From DSVZ01 sp037439785 (GTDB taxonomy: Bacteria; Verrucomicrobiota; Verrucomicrobiia; Limisphaerales; J093), in assembly GCA_037439785.1 (NCBI GenBank), contig JBBIVJ010000005.1:1-64000 (forward strand): a DNA stretch of 64,000 nucleotides. Reading direction: 5' to 3'. Position numbers and translations under genes: made by a program. Position 1 is the stretch's first letter. Each line of letters opens with the position of its first letter. Below, one piece after another: positions 34,441-42,726 of this stretch. Below the pieces are notes generated by a model, which was not told the DNA's origin, did not search any database, and was given only the letters and a program-made list of their open reading frames with translations.

Positions 34441-34860
34441 ATGAAATCGCTCACTGAGTACCTTTGGTTCCACGTCCCCGAGCGGCGCGGGTACCTCAAC
34501 ATCACCGATACCGTGGCCGCGCTGGTGCGCCGCAGCGGCGTGCAGGAGGGCCTATGCCTCGTCAACGCCATGCACATCACTGCCAGCGTGTACATCAACG
34601 ACGCCGAGGACGGTCTGCTCCACGACTACGACGTGTGGCTGGAGAAGCTGGCCCCGCACGAGCCGGTCGCCCAGTACCGGCACAACCACACCGGCGAGGA
34701 CAACGCCGACGCCCACCTCAAACGCCAGATCATGGGCCGCGAGGTGGTGGTGGCCATCACCGGCGGCCGGCTCGACCTCGGGCCGTGGGAGCAGATTTTT
34801 TACGGGGAATTCGACGGCCGCCGCCGCAAGCGGGTGCTCGTAAAAATCCTCGGCGAGTAA
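34441..34860 (+). CDS. yjbQ: YjbQ family (UPF0047) protein
   Basis: 139 residues, the full length of the family. Conserved features are NITDTVAALVRRSGVQEGLCLV, HITASVYINDAEDGLLHDYD, the His/Asn-rich YRHNHTGEDNADAHLKRQIMG, and GPWEQIFYGEFDGRR at the end. UPF0047 proteins have weak thiamine phosphate synthase activity and their physiological role is uncertain. The ATG at 34441 matches the usual start; the upstream open frame is repeat DNA. It stands alone between the secretion gene and the pseudopilin. Confidence 0.93.
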   Translation: MKSLTEYLWFHVPERRGYLNITDTVAALVRRSGVQEGLCLVNAMHITASVYINDAEDGLLHDYDVWLEKLAPHEPVAQYRHNHTGEDNADAHLKRQIMGREVVVAITGGRLDLGPWEQIFYGEFDGRRRKRVLVKILGE

Positions 34861-34919
34861 CCGGCGCCGGCGGGGACGTCTCCCTTCACCGGCCCCGGCC
34901 TTCCCACCAGCCTCCCCCC

Positions 34920-34946
34920 AAAAAGACTCCCGCCCGAGGGCGGGAG
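34920..34946 (-). terminator. Intrinsic terminator after the pseudopilin gene
   Basis: On the minus strand, a 9-bp GC stem (CTCCCGCCC / GGGCGGGAG with a two-base loop) is followed by TC and five T. It lies 33 nt after the stop at 34980. Confidence 0.7.
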
Positions 34947-34979
34947 CGATGCGGAGCAAACTTGGAACGGTGGCCAAGT

Positions 34980-35873
34980 TCAGAAGTAACCGCCGATCGG
35001 ACTGTCGGGCGCGGCCCAGAGTTCGTTGGGCAGGACGGCCGGCCGGAACGTGGTCCCGCCCGCCACGCCGCCGGCCAGGTCGTAATACTTCTTGTAGGTG
35101 ATGCTCAGGGTGCCGCCGCTGATCAGGCCGATGGTGCCCCGGCCTTTGACGTCCACCGTCACGCTGATGGCCTTGCCGCCGCCATGCCGCTGCGAGATGC
35201 CCTCGTGTGGCTGGTTGCCGGCGTCGTTGAAGAAAAAGGGTGTGTACTCATCCGCCTCCCACATGAGGTAGGACATCGGGTTCATGGCGGATTGCTTGTG
35301 GGTGGCACCGATGGGCGGCAGCGGCGAAGTGCGCGTCGAGTTGACCAGTTGGCCATAGCTGATGACCGAGCCATTCCACGTGTAGCTGGTCAGCTTCACG
35401 TCCCGGGAGCGGTAGAGGTTCCTTTTTGAGCCGCGGGATTCCACGGCATCCTTCGGGCAGATGAGCACCTTCTCGGTCTCGAGGTAGCGCCCCAACTGGC
35501 TTTGCCGGAAGAACGGCAACTGGTTCGTGTAGTCCATGCTGTTGGCCGCCGACCGCATCCAGCCCAGGCCCTCGACGTAGGAGGCGTAGCACCAGTTGTT
35601 GGGGCCGTTGCCGCTGCCCCCGGACACGGTGCCCCAACTGGGGTGGGGCATGTGGTCGTTGTTGTCGCCCACGTACATGGACATGGCCAAGAGGATTTGT
35701 TTGTTGTTGCTGAGGTCAATCGAGAGCTGCGCCCGGTCCTTGGCCCGGCTCAGCGCGGGCAGCAACATGCCGGCCAGAATGGCGATGATGGCGATGACCA
35801 CCAGTAGTTCGATCAGGGTAAAACCGCCGCGCGGCCTGGCCACGCCGGGGCGGGGGCTGTGTTGCGCAATCAT
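34980..35873 (-). CDS. Prepilin-type (pseudopilin) secreted protein
   Basis: 297 residues from the ATG at 35873. A short basic leader ends in RGG before the type IV pilin-like N-terminus (FTLIELLVVIAIIAILAGML): cleavage after G17, Glu at mature position 5. LPALSRAKDRAQ leads to a large C-terminal domain with WTNG-like turns and HEGISQRHGGGKAISV, as in the expanded Verrucomicrobiota/Planctomycetota pseudopilin-like families (H-x-G near the end). Such proteins are exported by a type II/IV pilus-like machine and occur in many copies per genome; function is unknown. Its own terminator follows. Confidence 0.9.
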   Translation of the reverse strand: MIAQHSPRPGVARPRGGFTLIELLVVIAIIAILAGMLLPALSRAKDRAQLSIDLSNNKQILLAMSMYVGDNNDHMPHPSWGTVSGGSGNGPNNWCYASYVEGLGWMRSAANSMDYTNQLPFFRQSQLGRYLETEKVLICPKDAVESRGSKRNLYRSRDVKLTSYTWNGSVISYGQLVNSTRTSPLPPIGATHKQSAMNPMSYLMWEADEYTPFFFNDAGNQPHEGISQRHGGGKAISVTVDVKGRGTIGLISGGTLSITYKKYYDLAGGVAGGTTFRPAVLPNELWAAPDSPIGGYF

Positions 35874-36270
35874 GGTTTGACAGGATTCAGGATTTTGCTG
35901 GCTTGCTGATACCCCGCGGCCGCCTCCTTGGCAAGTGTGCATTGCGGCGCACAGGCGGAGGCGCCGGCGCAGATGCCAGAGCGCGGCGCGGGAAGCCAGG
36001 AGTCGAAAAGGAGTCAGATGTCAGAAAGGGGGCAGAAGAAGGGGCCGTTCTGGGCTCCGCGTTCTGCTTCGGGACGCTGCCGACCTCCCCCTTCACCATT
36101 TTACCTTTCCACCCCGTGAACTGTCCCCCTGCCACGGGGTATCAGCAAACACCGCTCGCGGGCGGCACGGCATGTCGTCTGAAGTGGTGCCGACCCCGCA
36201 GAGATCCGCCGGTTTGCTTTTGCCCTTCCGGGCGGGCTGGCCTATAACCGGCCGCCACCGGTAATACTTT
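35874..36270. other. Intergenic region before pyruvate carboxylase
   Basis: No gene seen. Divergent starts flank it. Near 35995-36030 there is a short run of GGAGTC/CAGAT-type degenerate repeats. A good sigma-70-like promoter for pyc is at its right end. Confidence 0.55.
36220..36248 (+). promoter_or_regulatory. Putative promoter of pyruvate carboxylase
   Basis: TTGCCC, 17-bp spacer, TATAAC, with the ATG 22 nt after the -10. Predicted 5' leader about 15 nt, no Shine-Dalgarno visible. Confidence 0.5.
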
Positions 36271-39200
36271 ATGAGCGCCGTGAATCAGGTCCCGAGCCCC
36301 CCGCCCAGGTTGCTGGCCGCCAACCGCAGCGAGATCGCCATCCGCATCTTCCGCGCGGCCACCGAGCTGGGCATGCGCACCGTGGCCATTTACGCCCAGG
36401 AGGACCGCTTCGGCATCCACCGCTTCAAGGCCGACGAGGCCTACCTGGTCGGCACCGGCAAGGGACCGGTCGGCGCCTACCTCGACATCGAGGGCATCCT
36501 CGCCCTGGCCCGGGACAAGGGCGTCCAGTTCATCCACCCCGGCTACGGCTTTTTGTCGGAAAACGCCGACTTCGCCCAGGCGTGTGTGGACGCCGGCGTC
36601 ACCTTCGTGGGTCCGCGGCCCGAGTTGCTCCGGCTCATGGGCGACAAGACCGCCGCCCGCGCCGTGGCGGAGCGGGCGGGGGTGCCCACCCTCCCCGGCA
36701 CGGCCGAACCAATTCACGACCGCGCCCGCGCCCTGCGGGTGGCGCGGGAGCTGGGCTTTCCCCTGATGATCAAGGCGGCGTTCGGCGGCGGCGGCCGCGG
36801 CATGCGGGTGGTGGAAAAGCCCGCCGACCTGGCCCCCCTGCTGGACGAGGCCCGGACCGAGGCCGGCCGCGCCTTCGGCAACCCGGCCGTGTTCCTCGAA
36901 AAATACATCCGCCGCGCCCGCCACATCGAGGTGCAGGTGCTGGGCGACCACCACGGCAACGTGGTGCACCTGCACGAGCGCGATTGCTCGGTCCAGCGCC
37001 GCCACCAGAAGCTCATCGAGATCGCCCCGGCGGTGAACCTGCCCGATCCCCTGCGCCGGGCGCTGTGCGACGCCGCCGTGCGCATCGCCCGCGCCGTCCG
37101 CTACGACAACGCCGGCACCATCGAGTTCCTGGTGGATGCCGACACCGGCGAATGGTACTTCATCGAGATGAACCCGCGCATCCAGGTCGAGCACACGGTC
37201 ACCGAGGTGATCACCAACGTGGACCTGGTCCGCTCGCAAATTCTCATCGCCCAGGGGCACCCGCTGTTCGGTCCGGAGGTCGGCCTGCCCCCCCAGGAGG
37301 CCATTCCCCGCAACGGCTACGCGATTCAATGCCGCGTCACCACCGAGGACCCCGAGAACAAGTTCGCGCCCGACTACGGCCGCATCCTTACCTACCGCTC
37401 GGCCGGCGGCTTCGGGGTGCGGCTGGACGGGGGCATGGGGTTCGCCGGGGCGGTCATCACCCCGTTTTACGACTCGCTGCTGGTGAAGGTGACCACCTTC
37501 GGCAGCACCTTCGAGATCGCCCTCCAGCGCATGGACCGGGCGCTGCGCGAATTCCGCATCCGCGGGGTCAAAACCAACATCCCCTTCCTCGAAAACGTCA
37601 TCCACCACGAGACCTTCCGGGCCGGGCGCGCCACGACCACCTTCATTGACACCACGCCGGAGCTGTTCCGCTTCATGCCGCGCAAGGACCGGGCGACCAA
37701 ACTGCTGCGCTTCCTGGGCGAGGTGATCGTCAACGGCAACCCCCAGGCCAAGGGTTACGTGCCCAAGTCCCTGCCCACCCCGGTGGTGCCGGCCTACGAC
37801 CCGAAGACCCCCCCGCCGCCCGGCACGCGCCAGACGTTGCTGGAGATGGGGCCGGAGCGGTTCACCCGCTGGATTCGCGACCAGCAACGGGTGCTGGTGA
37901 CCGACACCACCTTCCGCGATGCCCATCAATCCCTGCTGGCCACGCGCGTGCGCACCTATGACATGGAACACGCCGGCGCCGCGCTGGCCCGGCGCGTGCC
38001 CGGCCTGTTCAGCGTCGAAATCTGGGGCGGGGCCAAGTTCGACACCTCGATGCGCTTCCTGCACGAGGACCCGTGGATCCGCCTGCGCCGGCTGCGGGAG
38101 CGCATCCCCAACATCTGCTTCCAGATGCTCTTTCGCGGCGCCAACGCCGTCGGCTACTCGAACTACCCAGACAACGTCGTCGCCGCCTTCGTCCGCCACG
38201 CCGCCGCCGGCGGCATTGACATCTTCCGCATCTTCGACTCCCTCAACTACCTGCCCAACCTCAAGGTGGCCATGGAGGCGGTGCGGGAAACGCACGCCCT
38301 GTGCGAAGGCGCCCTCTGTTACACCGGCGACATCCTCGACCCCTGCCGCACCAAGTACTCGCTCAAGTACTACCTCAAGCTCGCCCGCGAGCTCCAACGC
38401 ATGGGCACGCACCTGCTCGGCATCAAGGACATGGCCGGCCTCTGCAAGCCCTACGCCGCCCGTGCCCTGGTCCGCGCCCTCAAGGAGGAAATCGGCCTGC
38501 CCATCCACTTCCACACTCACGACACCAGCGGCATCGCCGCCGCCAGCGTCCTGCAGGCCGTCGAGGCGGGTGCGGACATCGTGGACCTGGCCATTGCCTC
38601 GCTCTCCGGCTCCACCAGCCAGCCCTGCCTCAATTCCATCGTCGCCGCCCTTCGCGGCCAACCCCGCGACACCGGCCTGGACCTGGACACCCTCAACGAG
38701 TTTTCCAACTGCTGGGAACTGGTCCGCGAATTCTACGCCCCCTTCGACACCGCCCCCAGGTCCGGCAGCGCCAACGTGTACCTCCACGAAATGCCCGGCG
38801 GCCAGTACACCAACCTCAAGGAACAGGCCGCCGCCATGGGCCTGCTGGCCCGCTGGCCCGAAATCGAACGCACCTACGCCGAGGTCAACCAGCTCTTCGG
38901 CGACATCGTCAAGGTCACCCCCAGCAGCAAGGTCGTCGGCGACATGACCATCTTCCTCATCACCCGTGGCCTCCGCCCCGCCGACGTCCTCAAGCTGGAG
39001 CCCGGCTCGACCTCCTTCCCCGAGTCGGTCGTGGACATGCTCCAGGGCGGCCTGGGCCAACCCCCCGGTGGCTGGCCCCGCAAACTCCAGAAAATTGTCC
39101 TCGGCAACCGCCAGCCCTACACCGAACGCCCCGGCGCCCGCCTCAAGCCCCTGGACCTCGAACAGGTCCGCACCGAACTCTCCGCCAAACTCAAGCGCGA

Positions 39201-39741
39201 GGCCAGCGACGACGACGTCCTGAGCTACCTCATGTACCCGGACGTCTTCCTCGCCTACGCCCGCATGGCCGCCACCTACGGCGACCTCTCCGTCCTGCCC
39301 ACGCCCGCCTTCTTCTACGGCATGAAGCCGGGCGACGAAATCACCGTGGACATCGAGCCCGGCAAGACCCTCATCATCCGCCTCATCAGCGTCGGACCGG
39401 TGGACGCCGAGGGCAAGCGGGTCGTGGCCTTTGAACTCAACGGCATGGCCCGCCAGATCACCGTCACCGACAAATCGGTCCAACCCAAGGTCAAGGCCCG
39501 CGTCAAGGCCAGCCCCGAGGACCCCCTCCAGGTCGGTGCCCCCATCCCCGGCGTGATCACCGCCCTGCCCGTGGCCGTGGGCACCCGAGTGCGCAAGGGC
39601 GACAAGCTCCTGAGCCTGGAAGCCATGAAAATGCAGACGTCCGTCGTCGCCCCCGCCGACGGCGTGGTGGCCGAAATCGCCGTCCAGGTGGGCGACACCG
39701 TTGAGGCCAAGGACCTCCTGGTCCGCCTCAAGCCCGCTTGA
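36271..39741 (+). CDS. pyc: Pyruvate carboxylase
   Basis: 1156 residues, full-length single-chain enzyme: bicarbonate + ATP + pyruvate to oxaloacetate. Biotin carboxylase domain 1-460 (AANRSEIAIRIFRAA, GYGFLSENADFA, KAAFGGGGRGMRVV, EMNPRIQVEHTVTEV). Carboxyltransferase domain from about 545 (DTTFRDAHQSLLATRVRT, FRIFDSLNYLPNL, HFHTHDTSG metal site). A C-terminal biotinyl domain has the EAMKM motif with K1120. It replenishes the TCA cycle. The gene stands alone with its own promoter. Frames on the opposite strand are also open throughout but are codon-bias artefacts. Confidence 0.97.
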   Translation: MSAVNQVPSPPPRLLAANRSEIAIRIFRAATELGMRTVAIYAQEDRFGIHRFKADEAYLVGTGKGPVGAYLDIEGILALARDKGVQFIHPGYGFLSENADFAQACVDAGVTFVGPRPELLRLMGDKTAARAVAERAGVPTLPGTAEPIHDRARALRVARELGFPLMIKAAFGGGGRGMRVVEKPADLAPLLDEARTEAGRAFGNPAVFLEKYIRRARHIEVQVLGDHHGNVVHLHERDCSVQRRHQKLIEIAPAVNLPDPLRRALCDAAVRIARAVRYDNAGTIEFLVDADTGEWYFIEMNPRIQVEHTVTEVITNVDLVRSQILIAQGHPLFGPEVGLPPQEAIPRNGYAIQCRVTTEDPENKFAPDYGRILTYRSAGGFGVRLDGGMGFAGAVITPFYDSLLVKVTTFGSTFEIALQRMDRALREFRIRGVKTNIPFLENVIHHETFRAGRATTTFIDTTPELFRFMPRKDRATKLLRFLGEVIVNGNPQAKGYVPKSLPTPVVPAYDPKTPPPPGTRQTLLEMGPERFTRWIRDQQRVLVTDTTFRDAHQSLLATRVRTYDMEHAGAALARRVPGLFSVEIWGGAKFDTSMRFLHEDPWIRLRRLRERIPNICFQMLFRGANAVGYSNYPDNVVAAFVRHAAAGGIDIFRIFDSLNYLPNLKVAMEAVRETHALCEGALCYTGDILDPCRTKYSLKYYLKLARELQRMGTHLLGIKDMAGLCKPYAARALVRALKEEIGLPIHFHTHDTSGIAAASVLQAVEAGADIVDLAIASLSGSTSQPCLNSIVAALRGQPRDTGLDLDTLNEFSNCWELVREFYAPFDTAPRSGSANVYLHEMPGGQYTNLKEQAAAMGLLARWPEIERTYAEVNQLFGDIVKVTPSSKVVGDMTIFLITRGLRPADVLKLEPGSTSFPESVVDMLQGGLGQPPGGWPRKLQKIVLGNRQPYTERPGARLKPLDLEQVRTELSAKLKREASDDDVLSYLMYPDVFLAYARMAATYGDLSVLPTPAFFYGMKPGDEITVDIEPGKTLIIRLISVGPVDAEGKRVVAFELNGMARQITVTDKSVQPKVKARVKASPEDPLQVGAPIPGVITALPVAVGTRVRKGDKLLSLEAMKMQTSVVAPADGVVAEIAVQVGDTVEAKDLLVRLKPA

Positions 39742-39815
39742 GCCGCGCCGTACCGCACGGCTGCTCCCGCCCCGGACTTGCCCGGCGCCCCGGCGCGGCG
39801 CAAGGTCGCTCCGCC

Positions 39816-41189
39816 ATGAAGTCCTCGACCACCTATCTTGCCGGCCTGGCCGCCGGATGCTTTGTCCTCCAGACTCCCGCTGCCGACCTGCCCCCGCCGG
39901 TCCTCCCCGCTGGCGTGGGCGTGAACATCCACTTCACCCGCGGCCATACCGCCGACCTGGACCTCATCGCCGCCGCCGGCATCAAGGTCGTGCGCATGGA
40001 CTTCGTCTGGGCAAGCATCGAGCGCCAGAAAGACCGGTACGACTGGTCCGCCTACGACGAACTCACAGCCAACCTCGAACAGCGCGGCCTCCAGCCCCTC
40101 TACATCCTCGACTACTCGAACCCGCTCTACGAGGAAACCGTCGTCAGCCGCAACCCCGTCACCGGCCGCGAGCAACGCGACACCGCCTCGCCCCAGCGCC
40201 CCGAGAGCGTGGCCGCCTTTGCCCGCTGGGCCGCCGCCGCCGCCGCGCGCTACCGCGGCCGGCGCGTGATCTGGGAAATCTGGAACGAACCCAACATCTC
40301 CTTCTGGAAGCCCAAACCCGACGTCACCCAGTACAACACCCTCGCCCTGGCCACCGCCCGCGCCATCCGGGCCGTGGACCCCCAGGCCACAATCATCGGC
40401 CCGGCCACGTCGGAAATCCCGCTGAAGTTCCTCGAGGACCACTTCGCCTGCGGCATCCTCGAGTACCTCGACGGCGTGAGCGTCCACCCGTACCGCAATT
40501 ACGCCAGGCCGCCCGAGACCGCCGCCGAAGAATATGCCAGGCTGCGCGAGCTGATCGCCCGCTACGCGCCGCCGGGCAAGCAGGACCTGCCCATTCTCAG
40601 CGGCGAATGGGGCTACGCCACCCACACCCGCGGCGTCTCCCTCGAAACCCAGGCCGCCTTCGTCGCCCGCCAGCAACTGGCCAACCTCCTGGCCGGCGTG
40701 CCGCTCTCGGTCTGGTACGACTGGAAAAACGACGGCCCCGACGCGGACGAACGCGAACACAATTTCGGCCTGGTCCACGCCGACCTCTCGCCCAAGCCCG
40801 CCTACCCCGCCCTCAAAACCTTGACCACCGAACTGGCCGGGTACCTCATCGAACGCCACCTCGACCTGGGCCGCGAAACCGACTTCGTCCTGCTCCTGCG
40901 CCGGCCGGGACAGCCCGACAAGCTCGCCCTCTGGACCACCACCGATCCCCACCCCCTCACCCTCCACCTCCGCCGCACCGGCCGTCCCCGCCTCGAGGCC
41001 GCAACCGGCCTGGGCGCGCGCTTCCAACTCGAAGCCCCCGAATCGCCCGACGCCGGCCTCCTAGAAGTCACTTCTCCCGCCGGCACACCGCCCGTCCACA
41101 CCCTCCGCCTGGAGCGGGACACCCTGCGCGTGGACCTCGGCCCGCTGCCGCTGTACCTCACCCTCCACGGCCTGACGCCGGTGCCTTGA
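39816..41189 (+). CDS. Exported clan GH-A glycoside hydrolase
   Basis: 457 residues from the ATG at 39816. A signal peptide (MKSSTTYLAGLAAGCFVLQTPAA) precedes a TIM-barrel glycosidase: GVNIHFTRG, VVRMDFVWASIE, the acid/base E158 in IWEIWNEPNI, and the nucleophile candidate E264 in ILSGEWGY, the standard clan GH-A pair on strands 4 and 7. A beta-sandwich-like C-terminal 100 residues follows. It is nearest to GH39/GH5-type proteins by look; the substrate is unknown. It starts 75 bp after pyc and probably has its own promoter (TTGCCC at 39779). Confidence 0.85.
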   Translation: MKSSTTYLAGLAAGCFVLQTPAADLPPPVLPAGVGVNIHFTRGHTADLDLIAAAGIKVVRMDFVWASIERQKDRYDWSAYDELTANLEQRGLQPLYILDYSNPLYEETVVSRNPVTGREQRDTASPQRPESVAAFARWAAAAAARYRGRRVIWEIWNEPNISFWKPKPDVTQYNTLALATARAIRAVDPQATIIGPATSEIPLKFLEDHFACGILEYLDGVSVHPYRNYARPPETAAEEYARLRELIARYAPPGKQDLPILSGEWGYATHTRGVSLETQAAFVARQQLANLLAGVPLSVWYDWKNDGPDADEREHNFGLVHADLSPKPAYPALKTLTTELAGYLIERHLDLGRETDFVLLLRRPGQPDKLALWTTTDPHPLTLHLRRTGRPRLEAATGLGARFQLEAPESPDAGLLEVTSPAGTPPVHTLRLERDTLRVDLGPLPLYLTLHGLTPVP

Positions 41190-41201
41190 ACGGAAAGACC
41201 G

Positions 41202-41223
41202 CCGGCCTGATCGCTCAGGCCGG
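41202..41223. terminator. Hairpin between convergent genes
   Basis: Nine-base arms CCGGCCTGA / TCAGGCCGG around a TCGC loop, midway between the glycosidase stop (41189) and the convergent stop (41261). No U-run, so function as a bidirectional terminator is a guess. Confidence 0.45.
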
Positions 41224-41260
41224 TGCCGGTCCCCACCAACTCCGGCCCGGCCCGGCAAAC

Positions 41261-41653
41261 TTACTCCGCGCGCACCCGATCCCCCACCGCCGCCTCCCCG
41301 CTCATCACGTCGGCGACGACCCGCGTGCCCTCGACCGGTCCGCTGACCCGCACCTCCCCCACCCGGCGGCCGCCCCGGAAGACCCCCAGCCGCTGCTCGA
41401 GCCGGGGCATCTGCTGGAAGGCAAAGTCCACAATCACAAACCGCAACCGGGCGTGGAGGAACACCACCCGTCCCTGCACCGGCGTGATCGGCGTGACCTG
41501 GGGGTAACGGCCGGAATCCTCCACCGCCGGGACCTGCTCCGGGGCGGAGGCGGGCGGGGCGGCCGGCACGCGACCATCACGGGCGCAGGAAGCCCCCGCT
41601 CCCAATACTGACAGCAGGATGGCCACGGTCCACGCGCGCATGGTGGAAGGCAT
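41261..41653 (-). CDS. Small exported protein of unknown function
   Basis: 130 residues from an ATG at 41653 (a second ATG at 41641 is equally possible). The N-terminus has a hydrophobic core ending in ASCARDG, a possible but imperfect lipobox with Cys after Ser. After an Ala/Pro linker comes a compact beta-rich stretch (GRVVFLHARLRFVIVDF; RLGVFRGGRRVGEVRVSG; ADVMSGEAAVGDRVRAE) that looks like an SH3- or FlgA-type barrel. No family was recognised with confidence. The frame upstream of 41653 is repeat DNA, not gene. Confidence 0.65.
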   Translation of the reverse strand: MPSTMRAWTVAILLSVLGAGASCARDGRVPAAPPASAPEQVPAVEDSGRYPQVTPITPVQGRVVFLHARLRFVIVDFAFQQMPRLEQRLGVFRGGRRVGEVRVSGPVEGTRVVADVMSGEAAVGDRVRAE

Positions 41654-42295
41654 GGTGGAAGTTTCGGCGGGGCTGCACGGGCCGTCAACCGGCAGGGTCA
41701 GGTCCACAGTACGCCAAAGGCAGGTGCAATTGTGGCGGCGACTCCCAGCCGGCCCAGCCGAAAACCCAAAATCCAAAATCCAAAATCCGAACTCCGAACT
41801 CCGAAATCCAGACCCCGAAGCCATCGGCACCGCCCCCCCAACGTCAGAGGAGTGGCGCACGCCACAATCAGGCGCACCTGCCGGGGCTGCCCTGCCGCGC
41901 AGAGCGTCCTGGAGGGCGGCAGTCTCTGCCGCTTTGGGTGAGGTGTAAGCGTCGCCGAGGCGGGTGGGGTTCGGCGTACCGCCGAAGCCGGCGGGCGAGG
42001 CGCCCGCGCTCCCCCCATATCCCAGCGCCGCCTGTCCCCCATCTGGCATCCGGCATCCGGTGCCGGGCGAGCGCGGCCGCCTCGGCCGCTGCCATCGATG
42101 CCTCGCCGACGGTTCCGGGCGAGAACGGACAAGCTGCCTCTTCCAGCCGGGACCGCGAGGACGCGGTCCCTCCCAGCCGTGTCTTTACCAGCGGCGGTCC
42201 CTTCCCAGGCGGTCATGGGAGGGGCGGCGTCCCGGCCGACCCGGGCTGATGCCGCGAGCTTCCGCCACGGCGGGTGGCTTGTTAAGCTTCGGCGC
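41654..42295. repeat. Intergenic composite repeat cluster (copy 3)
   Basis: No gene seen. Heptamer run of AAATCCR/ACTCCGA type (41758-41820), a CGGCACCGCCCC stretch, the GCGGCAG hairpin (41909-41940) with the same GCTTTGGGTG tail as at 13.28 kb, then CATCCGG heptamers (42040-42066). The order heptamer to hairpin matches the 13-kb cluster. GC-rich remainder without features. Confidence 0.75.
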
Positions 42296-42589
42296 GTGAC
42301 CCGCCACTGCCATCAATGCGGCTGGGAGTGGCTCCACCGCGACCCGCCCGGCCGCAACGATACCTGTCCGCGCTGCCGCGCCGACCTGCGCGTCTGCCTC
42401 AACTGCGCCCGTTACGACGCGCGCGCCGCCCACCAATGCCGCGAGCCCCGCGCCGAGCCGGTCGCCGACAAGGACCGCGCCAACTTCTGCGAGTGGTTTG
42501 TCTTTGCCGAGCGCCCCTTCACGCCCCGCACCGAACCGGACCGCGCCGCCGGGGCACGCGCGGCCTTGCGCCGGTTGTTGGGAGGTTGA
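42296..42589 (+). CDS. Small Cys-rich zinc-ribbon-like protein
   Basis: 97 residues from a GTG at 42296, the only start just before the conserved part. Three CxxC knuckles (CHQCGWEW, CPRCRADL, CLNCARYD), then HQCREP and DKDRANFCEWF. The spacing suggests two zinc sites. The pattern CxNCxxYDxxAxxQCRExxAexVxDKxxANFC recurs in small proteins of many bacterial phyla with no known function. The tail is Arg/Ala-rich. It stands alone on the plus strand ahead of the M28 peptidase. Confidence 0.82.
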   Translation: MTRHCHQCGWEWLHRDPPGRNDTCPRCRADLRVCLNCARYDARAAHQCREPRAEPVADKDRANFCEWFVFAERPFTPRTEPDRAAGARAALRRLLGG

Positions 42590-42691
42590 CCGGCCCGCAC
42601 CGGCTCCGCCGCACGCCGGGCTTCGGCTCCGCGGTCCCTTGGGGCAATCACCCGGAGCCGCGCGCGGCGTGGCGCGGCGTCGCTTTCACGA

Positions 42692-42720
42692 TTGGCCCCT
42701 GCCCGCGGGCATGGCACGCT
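42692..42720 (+). promoter_or_regulatory. Putative promoter of the M28 peptidase gene
   Basis: TTGGCC, 17-bp spacer, CACGCT, then 6 nt to the ATG at 42727. The -10 is poor by sigma-70 rules but the geometry matches other genes here. Confidence 0.35.
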
Positions 42721-42726
42721 CGCCCC

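Noticed and set aside
36142..39483. 1113-codon minus-strand open frame
   Set aside because: Antisense to pyruvate carboxylase. His/Glu/Val/Gly-rich sequence with no motif; it results from strong third-position GC bias.
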